From: Bosea sp. BIWAKO-01
Lineage (GTDB): Bacteria; Pseudomonadota; Alphaproteobacteria; Rhizobiales; Beijerinckiaceae
DNA length: 64,000 bases
Assembly: GCF_001748145.1 (NCBI RefSeq)
Contig: NZ_BCQA01000001.1
Coordinates: 6,102,501 to 6,166,500, forward strand
Reading direction: 5' to 3'
Positions 35,366 to 42,221 of the stretch are shown piece by piece. A model generated the notes under the pieces. It did not search any database, was not told the DNA's origin, and saw only the letters and a list, made by a program, of their open reading frames with translations. The translations under genes and the position numbers were made by a program. Positions within the stretch are counted from its first letter, which is position 1. The number at the start of each line of letters is the position of its first letter.

Positions 35366-36096
35366 ATGCGCAGTTTTCAGGACTCGAAATCCATGGCGAG
35401 GGACCTCAGGCAGGCCCTGGCAGCCAAAGGCCATGTGCTCTCGCATGGCGCCTGTCTCGAACTCGTCGCAAGGCAGTTCGGATTGGCCGATTGGAATACG
35501 CTCTCGGCGCTGATCACCCGGATCGATGAGAGGCGGCAGCCGCTCCCGGCGGCGGATGGATGGCACCCGACCGGGATGACCGATCCGACCAAATTCAGGA
35601 TGGGGCTCGACCCGCGCTCCCCGGGCGTCGCCCTGATCGAATGCCTGGCCGATCCGGCGCTGGACGCTCGGGCGGCCGAGATGTTCGGTTGCCTGATGCA
35701 AAGCGTCTCGGCCGAGCGCTATCGCGGGCAGAGGCTGAAACTCTCGGCCCAGATCCGGGGCGAGGAAGCCGGGCTCGGCTCGCTTTGGCTGCGGGTCGAC
35801 AACGGCGCGGGCACCGTCCTACGCTTCGACAACATGCTGGAGCGGACGAGCGACGGCCCGATCTCGGGCACCACCGAGTGGATCAGCCGCACGATCGTTC
35901 TCGATATTCCCGCGGAAGCCGCGAGCGTGCATTACGGCTTCTTCCTGAAGGGACACGGGCAGATGCGCGCCCGCATCTTCGATCTGGAGCCGGTCGATGC
36001 CGCGCTGCCGACCACCGAGATTACCCCGGTAAAGCCCAGGCGGGCCCTGCCCCGGAGCCGGTCAATCTGCGCTTCCAGCAGGGCCGGAAAGGCTAG
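35366..36096 (+). pseudogene. glyoxalase-related domain protein with a 3' frameshift
   Basis: The N-terminus (MRSFQDSKSMARDLRQALAA, then LSHGACLELVARQFGLADWN) is a glyoxalase-related domain found ahead of various effector domains. Residues about 70-215 form a beta-rich binding-type domain (RMGLDPRSPGVALIECLADP, then LWLRVDNGAGTVLRFDNMLE). After about 36025 the original frame runs on to 36331 without family character. A neighbouring frame gives PEPVNLRFQQGRKG and a stop at 36096, which looks like the normal ending. A one-base indel near 36025-36035 is therefore likely, either a real mutation or a sequencing error. Confidence 0.6.
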
Positions 36097-36189
36097 CCGC
36101 TCAGGCGATGGAGGGCGCATTGTCGCTCTCCATCACCGAGGCCGCCGCGTTCGTCTGTGCCAGTCACCGGGGCGCCCGCTTTCGCCCCG

Positions 36190-36254
36190 TCCATTCGGTC
36201 GTTGCGGAAAGTTCCTCAAACTGTTGAGCTGGCCGCTCACGCAGGAGACGGAGC
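36190..36254. repeat. 65-base repeat, copy 2
   Basis: This copy matches 31471-31535 at about 54 of 65 positions. It ends in a CAGGAGACGGAGC ribosome-binding-like segment, but the reading frame behind it (starting GTG TCC TCA) is short and unlike the protein at 31537. It therefore looks like the orphaned leader of a lost paralogue. Confidence 0.65.
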
Positions 36255-36308
36255 TCCCGTGTCCTCATCCATCGCTGAGCCTGATCGGGTCCATTCACCC
36301 TGCGCCCC

Positions 36309-36887
36309 TCAGCGCTTGCCATACTCCGTGAAAACGTAATCCCGTGCTTTCACTCCGGTGTGGCAAGAGAACCCGCACTTGGCGTCGTTCCCCTGCGGCG
36401 GCTGGTCGGCCAGGGTGCCAGGTGTGAACACGTTGGCCGCGGCGTCATGGTTGAACACGGCCCATCCCCATCCGCCGCTATCTGCGAACCTGGTGCTGTC
36501 CTTCACCATGAAATCGACGTCATGGAGCGTGCCCGGCACCGTTGTGTCCGGGAAATACTGGTTCTTTGCCGGGTTCCAGTGAATCTTCGCCATCTTTGCG
36601 CCATCGGGGAAGGGTTTGCCGTTTCCGGGAATGCCGGCCAGGTAGGCCTCGATCATCACGGGATTGGCGAGGATCACGGCGACCAGCTTGTCGTTCTGGC
36701 TGGTGGCAACGACCTGCCAGCTTTCGTATCCCCTGAACTCGGAGAACGCGAGGCCGCCCGGCACTCTCAGCGCGTATTTGTCCTGTTGGGCGAGCGCCAC
36801 GCCGCCAAGGACGGCGAGCGTCGCGCCAAAGGCGACGGCGGACGCGAGCGGCAGAGTGCGGGACGGCGAGCGAGGCTGTTCAAACAT
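36309..36887 (-). CDS. exported cytochrome P460-family protein
   Basis: About 192 residues: signal region (LPLASAVAFGATLAVLGGVA, ALAQ cleavage), then the P460 fold with FSEFRGYESWQVVATSQNDK, then DGAKMAKIHWNPAKNQYFPD and DVDFMVKDSTRFADSGGWGW. The C-terminal heme segment is DAKCGFSCHTGVKARDYVFT. P460 cytochromes oxidise hydroxylamine or nitric oxide in some bacteria. Here the cysteines are spaced as CX3CH instead of the usual CXXCH. GGAGGGAG before ATG 36887 fixes the start. The gene lies, on the opposite strand, between two halves of a duplicated leader/end repeat. Confidence 0.82.
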   Translation of the reverse strand: MFEQPRSPSRTLPLASAVAFGATLAVLGGVALAQQDKYALRVPGGLAFSEFRGYESWQVVATSQNDKLVAVILANPVMIEAYLAGIPGNGKPFPDGAKMAKIHWNPAKNQYFPDTTVPGTLHDVDFMVKDSTRFADSGGWGWAVFNHDAAANVFTPGTLADQPPQGNDAKCGFSCHTGVKARDYVFTEYGKR

Positions 36888-37129
36888 GGCTCCCTCCTGA
36901 TGAAGGCGCTCGGAGCGATGCGCGGCGTGCACCATACCATGCCTGCCTTGATCCAACCTGCCTTGATCCAGCCTTCCTCGACCCGGCTGCACCGCGCGCA
37001 CCGCCCCATGATGACAGACGCTCGAAACCGTCCCATTGAGCAGGCCCACGCGCGCGTTCGCAGCCCTTCTTCCCTAGCGGCAGAGGCGCTAGACTTTCGC
37101 CGCGTGCGGGCGGGGGCTTGAGGACCGGG

Positions 37130-37633
37130 ATGAGTATCGAACTGCGCGATGCCTTGCCGAGCGATCTCGCCGTCTGTCACCGCTGTCTTGATGACGTCGC
37201 CCGCGAGGGGCGCTGGCTCTCACGATTGAGCGCGCCGCCGATCGAGCGCTACGCGGCCTTCGTCGCCGGCCTGCGCGAGGCCAATGCGCCTCAGGTCGTG
37301 GCGGTCGATCGCGAGGTGGTCGGCTGGTGCGACATCGCCCCCGATGCCTCGCCCGTCCGCGCCCATGTCGGCAACCTCGGCATGGGCCTGCTCGCCAGTT
37401 ATCGCGCGTTTGGGCTCGGCCGGCGCCTGCTCACGCTCGCGCTCGACCGGGCGCGTCAGCGCGGCCTCGAGCGCATTGAGCTCTCGGTTCTCCACGACAA
37501 CGAGCCGGCGCGCGCGCTCTATGAGCGGCTCGGTTTCCAGATCGAAGGGCGGCGCCGGCGCGACTGGAAGCGGGACGGCGTCTATCGCGACAGCATCCTG
37601 ATGGCGCTGGATCTCGGCGCCGGCCAAGGGTGA
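37130..37633 (+). CDS. GNAT-family N-acetyltransferase
   Basis: A 167-residue acetyltransferase beginning MSIELRDALPSDLAVCHRCL. Motif A is LGMGLLASYRAFGLGRRLLT (GxGxGR-like), and the C-terminal motif B is LHDNEPARALYERLGFQIEG. It ends with a RimI/RimL-like extension (YRDSILMALDL). A second, truncated copy of its last 45 codons lies at 38791-38937, on the same strand, beyond the CBS gene. The acceptor is unknown. Confidence 0.87.
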   Translation: MSIELRDALPSDLAVCHRCLDDVAREGRWLSRLSAPPIERYAAFVAGLREANAPQVVAVDREVVGWCDIAPDASPVRAHVGNLGMGLLASYRAFGLGRRLLTLALDRARQRGLERIELSVLHDNEPARALYERLGFQIEGRRRRDWKRDGVYRDSILMALDLGAGQG

Positions 37634-38259
37634 GGTTCGCCGCAGGCGGACAGCGGGACTGATGGGGGCAGATGCAGCGGCGCCCTGGCGTCGCGCGGGT
37701 TCCGCGGCTTGAGGCGCCGGCAGTCTCGCGGCCAGACATCGCGGCCTGTTCGCCATTCCTTCCCCGCTATTCCCCCTCCGGCGGGCCCTTTCTCGCCTAA
37801 TTCGTGCGACGTTTGTCGGCGTCTGCAGCCCCGTTTCTCGCTTTGTTCCGGTTGCCGAGCGCAGGTTCGCGAGACGTTCTCGCGCCACGGCTGCACAGCC
37901 AGGTCACGAGGAGACGCGCAAGGTCTATCGGGGTCGCTTCAACTCCTGAGCCCCGGCATGGCCCGCCCGCAAGCCATCGCGGCCAAAGGAGCGCGGCCAG
38001 GGGAGCGCGGCCAAGAAGCACGCGGCAGCTCAGGCGGCCATCTCCTTGCGCGATATTCTAACGGCGTCATCGGGAACACTCGCCCGCGTTCTTCGTTGGC
38101 TTGGGGAGTGCCGCCGGAGCAGGACATGCGCAAAGCGGATCGCCTTCGCAACCCGTCCTGTCCTCGTTCCCGCCGCGCCATCGCCCGCAATCAGGATCAG
38201 CCGAACGGCCAACCCGAGGCCTTAAGGCGCTATCCCGGAAGGAATGGAGGTTTAAGACC
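37634..38259. other. intergenic, no convincing gene
   Basis: About 630 bases before the CBS gene. Several open frames cross it on both strands, but their translations are arginine/proline-rich and none has a supported start. Short direct repeats of GAGCGCGGCCA occur near 37990-38015. The last bases (GGAATGGAGG) are the ribosome binding region of the CBS gene. Confidence 0.45.
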
Positions 38260-38688
38260 ATGATCGTATCGGATGTGATGACCAGGGGCGCCCAGATCGC
38301 CCGGCCGGACGAAACCTTGCTGCAGGTGGCCCGACGCATGGCAGCCGGAGATATCGGTTTCATGCCTGTCGGTGACAACGACCATCTGGTCGGCATGATC
38401 ACCGACCGCGACATCGTCATCCGCGCCGTCGCCGAGGGGCGGGGCCATGACACGCTCGTGCGCGAGATCATGACGCGCGACGTGAAATACTGCTTCGACG
38501 ACGAGAACATGGACGATGTCACGCAGAACATGGGCGAGCTCCAGGTGCGGCGCCTGCCGGTGGTCAACCGCGACAAGCGCCTCGTCGGCGTCGTCTCGCT
38601 GGCCGATGGCGCGCTGAAGGACGACCCGGAAGCCATCGGCCTCGCGCTGTCTGCGGTAGTCGTGCCCGGACACGCCCACGCGGCCTGA
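38260..38688 (+). CDS. CBS-pair domain protein
   Basis: A 142-residue protein formed by two CBS domains. Repeat 1 is VSDVMTRGAQIARPDETLLQ with IGFMPVGDNDHLVGMITDRD, and repeat 2 is VREIMTRDVKYCFDDENMDD with VRRLPVVNRDKRLVGVVSLA. CBS pairs bind adenosine nucleotides such as AMP or ATP and often act as energy or stress sensors. The ATG at 38260 has a GGAGG site. A terminator-like hairpin follows at 38717. It lies between the intact GNAT gene and the GNAT fragment. Confidence 0.88.
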   Translation: MIVSDVMTRGAQIARPDETLLQVARRMAAGDIGFMPVGDNDHLVGMITDRDIVIRAVAEGRGHDTLVREIMTRDVKYCFDDENMDDVTQNMGELQVRRLPVVNRDKRLVGVVSLADGALKDDPEAIGLALSAVVVPGHAHAA

Positions 38689-38716
38689 CGCAATCGGTGC
38701 CGCAGCGAAACGAGCA

Positions 38717-38738
38717 AGGGCCCCTGAGAGGGCCCTTC
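38717..38738 (+). terminator. hairpin terminator after the CBS gene
   Basis: A perfect 8-base stem AAGGGCCC / GGGCCCTT with a 6-base loop lies 28 bases after the CBS stop. The T tract is short (TTCTC), so termination may be weak, and it could work in both directions. Confidence 0.6.
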
Positions 38739-38790
38739 TCAGCGCCGTGCCTCGCTATAGCCAGCGCCCGACGCGGGCCATCGGCTCACA

Positions 38791-38937
38791 ACCTGGTTTC
38801 TCCACGACAACGAGCCAGCGCGCGCCCGCTATGAACGGCTCGGCTTCCAGATCGAGGGACGGCGCCGGCGCGACTGGACGCGCGAGGGTCTCTATCGCGA
38901 CAGTGTTCTGATGGCGCTGGATCTTGGGGCTGTTTAG
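38791..38937 (+). pseudogene. 3' fragment of a second GNAT gene
   Basis: The frame reads FLHDNEPARARYERLGFQIE and on through RDSVLMALDLGAV to a TAG at 38935-38937. It closely matches the last 45 or so codons of the GNAT gene at 37130-37633 (from about 37490). The 5' two thirds, including motif A, are missing. The match begins abruptly at about 38797. It directly borders the Hachiman-type genes. Confidence 0.82.
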
Positions 38938-38975
38938 GGACGCCACTTGAGCCAAGTGTGGAATTTGGACGCGCC

Positions 38976-41099
38976 CTAAGTGGTGCCATTGGGAGACAAG
39001 GTGCGGCCCGCCTCGTCGATATCCAGTGCCGAGAGCAGCCAAGACCGCTCGAATGGCGTAAGCAGCGGATGGCCCGTCAACGCGGCCTGCGTCAATCTGC
39101 GCGCGAGGCCGATACGGTTGTCACCCGCTTGGAGAAAGCGCTCCGAGATTTGGATGGGAATTCCTTCCTCGTCGAGGTTGCGCAATGCTTCGTTACGGAA
39201 CCATCGGCTCAACTCTCTGACGAAATAGCTATAGTCCGCGCCTGGCAAGCGCTTCCCGACGAAGATCTCGACCATCGCGAACAGCTGCGGCAGGCCGTAC
39301 TCGCAGCTTCGGAGGAACTTAAAGATATTGTCATAGGCGGCCTTATCGCCGCGGAAATTTTGATCGTGCTCTAGTAAGAACGCCTTCAGCGTCCGAGCAT
39401 TGCGCAGATTGCCGATGAGGTAGGCGAGTTGCCTCTCCGAGAATGCGCCGAACTCGCGCGAGCGCTTTACCTTGCAAATCACCTCCACGGTGGCGAGCGT
39501 CGCGTTGAAGTCGGGTAAGCCAGCCCAAACTAGTCCGTGGCTCGTCCGCAACGCGGCATGGACGTGTTGCTTAATTGCGAGCGCAGTGTCCAGGCCTATC
39601 GCTGACGCGACCCGCAACTGCGCCGTTGAGAGGTCGAGGGAGCGCCGCAATGCAGCCACCCGGTCGTCGATGGCAGCGCTTGTGTCGTCCTCCTCTAAGT
39701 GGACGACGTAGTCGTCGGAGGCGGCTTCGTCATCTCCAAAGAGCGTGGGCGAAACCTCTGTGTCCTCTATCACCGGAGGCTCGTTGAAGAGGTAGACTTG
39801 GCCGACATGATGCTGCCCTAAACGGCCAGCGCGCCCGCGGATATTCGCGAAGGTGAAGAAATCGTAGTCCTTCCGGCTGATCTTCTTGTCGTAGATGAGA
39901 ACCGTCCGCGCAGCCGTGTTTACGCCCTCAATCAGCGTTGACGTGCAGAAGAGGACCGGTAGTTCGGACCGGTTAAACATGCGGACCATATGCGATGCGA
40001 TCGCGCGTGGCACGCGGGCGTGGTGTACTCCGAAGCCCTGCTCCACCGACTTCACCAGAGGCCAACCTTTCCCAACGTTGTTCTGCAGCCAGGCGGCGAA
40101 ATCTGCCGTCTCTTCCGACACAGCCATCTTGTTTGAAGCGTCATCGGACAACTTGTTTGCCCGATCTGGCGAGGAGACGAAAACGAGCGCTGGCCAGTTC
40201 CTTTCTTCTCCGAGCTCTTCCATGAGCCGCTCCTCCTTGTCCTCGACACGGCGCAAGTCAAACGTGTCAACAGCCACGGTCGAGAAGCGCGTTTTAAGGA
40301 AGTGGAAGTTCCACCTGCCCTCGACATCGACGTGCACGTTGTCGATGTTGGGGCCGAGGAAGAAGAATTGCCGTGATCTGCGCAGTAAGCGGTAGACGGC
40401 GGCGTTCAGCGTCACGTGCCGCTCGTCCCGCCGGCTCGGGTCGAGCTTGTAAAACTCATCCACCACCGTCAGATCGAGCGAGCCGAGGTCGTCGCGGCCA
40501 ATTAGCCGCTCCTGCGTGCCAAGGAAAATTATCCGAGATCCCGTCGCCGTATCGGTCGGGTGCATAAGTATCTCGAAACGCTCTGAGAAGCGGCGTTTGA
40601 GACGGCGGCGGAACTCATCGAGCAACGCGATCGTAGGAAGGACAACGGCCACGCGCTCGTACTTTCCGGACGCGAGCAGCGCGTCAATTAGTAGGCTCTT
40701 GCCGAAACTTGTGGGGGCGCTGAGGATCAGGTTCTCCCCCGCCAGCAGTTTGCTAAGCGCGGTGATTTGCTCGCGGTGAAAGGTGATGCCACCAAGTTCC
40801 GGCGCGGTCACCGCCTCCGCAACTAGTCTGTCCGCCTCGTCAGCGTACTGTCGGTCGATGTAGTTCCACAGGCCTGTCGCACGAGCGAGCGCGCTGAACG
40901 GCTCAAGCAGCGGTTTCAGTTCGGCGCGCGCTGGAATCAAATCAGCTAGACGCGGGATGACCTGCAGCAGTCGAGGGTCGTCCGGCTCCCCTGCGTTGAT
41001 GGCGAGCGATGCATCCTGCATAATGCGGAACACCGCTGGGAGCAGCTCGGGACCGGACATGCGGCCCAGCGTATCCCAGTTGATCTCTGCCATCGTCAT
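38976..41099 (-). CDS. hamB: Hachiman anti-phage helicase HamB
   Basis: A 707-residue superfamily 2 helicase. The Walker A motif is LILSAPTSFGKSLLIDALLA, Walker B is LDLTVVDEFYKLD (DEFY in place of DEAD/DEAH), motif III-like residues are in RQFFFLGPNID, and motif VI is FANIRGRAGRLGQHHVGQVY. In Hachiman systems HamB is a nucleic-acid translocase that holds back the HamA nuclease until phage or damaged DNA is sensed. The start overlaps the hamA stop by 4 bases. The DNA is visibly less GC-rich than its neighbours, as for a recent import. The identification depends on pairing with the DUF1837 gene. Confidence 0.88.
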   Translation of the reverse strand: MTMAEINWDTLGRMSGPELLPAVFRIMQDASLAINAGEPDDPRLLQVIPRLADLIPARAELKPLLEPFSALARATGLWNYIDRQYADEADRLVAEAVTAPELGGITFHREQITALSKLLAGENLILSAPTSFGKSLLIDALLASGKYERVAVVLPTIALLDEFRRRLKRRFSERFEILMHPTDTATGSRIIFLGTQERLIGRDDLGSLDLTVVDEFYKLDPSRRDERHVTLNAAVYRLLRRSRQFFFLGPNIDNVHVDVEGRWNFHFLKTRFSTVAVDTFDLRRVEDKEERLMEELGEERNWPALVFVSSPDRANKLSDDASNKMAVSEETADFAAWLQNNVGKGWPLVKSVEQGFGVHHARVPRAIASHMVRMFNRSELPVLFCTSTLIEGVNTAARTVLIYDKKISRKDYDFFTFANIRGRAGRLGQHHVGQVYLFNEPPVIEDTEVSPTLFGDDEAASDDYVVHLEEDDTSAAIDDRVAALRRSLDLSTAQLRVASAIGLDTALAIKQHVHAALRTSHGLVWAGLPDFNATLATVEVICKVKRSREFGAFSERQLAYLIGNLRNARTLKAFLLEHDQNFRGDKAAYDNIFKFLRSCEYGLPQLFAMVEIFVGKRLPGADYSYFVRELSRWFRNEALRNLDEEGIPIQISERFLQAGDNRIGLARRLTQAALTGHPLLTPFERSWLLSALDIDEAGRTLSPNGTT

Positions 41100-41947
41100 G
41101 GTGTGAGCCCTCGAAGCCGAGCGTCGAATTTGTCGGCGAGCTCCTGTTTCGATCCAAGCGGGAGGTGGAGCAGCACTAGCCTAACCCGTTGCGGGAGGCC
41201 GGAAGCAGCGATCACCTGCGAAAGCTGGGCGAACTCCGCCTCCAACGCCGACGTGTACTGAGTGCAAATCGAGGCAGTGGTGGCGACGGCCGCACTCTCG
41301 CATACGATGCCGACCGGGAAGATTGCGGTGCGAAAGAGTTCGTCAAGCGACGTCTGGTCAGAGAGGAGGTCGCGGATCTCTTGATAGCGCGGCACTGAAC
41401 GCGATACTTGCGGGCCGAGGATGAGCTTTTCGCGCCTCAGGAAGCCTTGGTCGAGGTGGCTATTCAGCGACCTCACAGCTGCCCTTGCCCCCTCGACACC
41501 ATCAGTGAAGAATTTTGCCTCGCCGAGCCACAACTCAGGGCCGCTTTCCGGATAGCGCACGTGGACCAGGTCAAAGGACTTAACCACGTCGTTGGATGAA
41601 GTGAGATAGAAGACACGCGGAGCGAACGGGGTAGTACCAAAGAAATCGCGACAGATCGCGTGAAGCACGATCTCTCCGATTTCGCCGCGCTTAGTGTATT
41701 CGGTGCTCGTGTAGATGCGCGCCGCCGCCTCGCGAAGCCGGACATACATGTTGCCGTGGTGGACGCGCAGTTCGTCCTCGTGCAGCGCATAGTCTGCGAT
41801 CCACTCGATCAGGTGATCGGCGAGCGCATTGCAGCGCCAGACCGTGAGCTCGAAGCCGGCGCAGTAAGAACCGGCCGCAGGAACAGTTTGGGTAGTATAG
41901 GAGATTTGCGTCAGAAGACGCTTGGGCTTGGAGGCGTACGAGCTCAA
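41096..41947 (-). CDS. hamA: Hachiman effector nuclease HamA, DUF1837
   Basis: A 283-residue protein of the DUF1837/HamA type. The central part runs YTKRGEIGEIVLHAICRDFF, then YLTSSNDVVKSFDLVHVRYP and PELWLGEAKFFTDG. The E of RGEIGE, the D of SFDLVH and the ExK of GEAKF make up a PD-(D/E)XK-like nuclease site. In known Hachiman systems HamA degrades DNA after activation. A TTG at 41947 is the only good start, since a stop lies just upstream and no Shine-Dalgarno is visible. It is the first gene of a two-gene operon with hamB and shares its lower GC content. Confidence 0.88.
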   Translation of the reverse strand: MSSYASKPKRLLTQISYTTQTVPAAGSYCAGFELTVWRCNALADHLIEWIADYALHEDELRVHHGNMYVRLREAAARIYTSTEYTKRGEIGEIVLHAICRDFFGTTPFAPRVFYLTSSNDVVKSFDLVHVRYPESGPELWLGEAKFFTDGVEGARAAVRSLNSHLDQGFLRREKLILGPQVSRSVPRYQEIRDLLSDQTSLDELFRTAIFPVGIVCESAAVATTASICTQYTSALEAEFAQLSQVIAASGLPQRVRLVLLHLPLGSKQELADKFDARLRGLTP

Positions 41948-42038
41948 TTTAGGTCAATCACTCAACGGCAACCCGCGGTGGAACCACGGTCGTTGAGAGA
42001 CTGCGCAAGATCGCAGCTAATTGCAATTTCAAACTGTA

Positions 42039-42074
42039 GGTGAAACGTCTTGCTCGGGTGAAACGTTTCGCTCG
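42039..42074. repeat. two tandem 18-base repeats upstream of hamA
   Basis: GGTGAAACGTCTTGCTCG (42039-42056) is followed at once by GGTGAAACGTTTCGCTCG (42057-42074), identical at 16 of 18 positions. They lie 92-127 bases upstream of the hamA start. Together with the AT-rich stretch at 41945-42035 they may form the promoter and operator region. The rest of the 41948-42221 gap shows no gene. Confidence 0.65.
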
Positions 42075-42221
42075 CGATGGCATCGAACCTTTGGCACTCC
42101 CGCACTGGACGCCAAACTACCCTAGGTTAGAGTACGCCCGATTATAGCGGATTTGGGTCCACTGCGCGACCTTAGCGAAGATCCACTACCCACCCACTCG
42201 AATATCGTTGCGCCAATCGCC

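Noticed and set aside
36940..36975. Two copies of a TGCCTTGATCCA segment
   Set aside because: Only two short units in the leader of the P460 gene; too little to call a regulatory array.
37709..38263. 184-residue plus-strand frame before the CBS gene
   Set aside because: Arginine/proline/serine-rich; the real CBS start with GGAGG is in a different frame.
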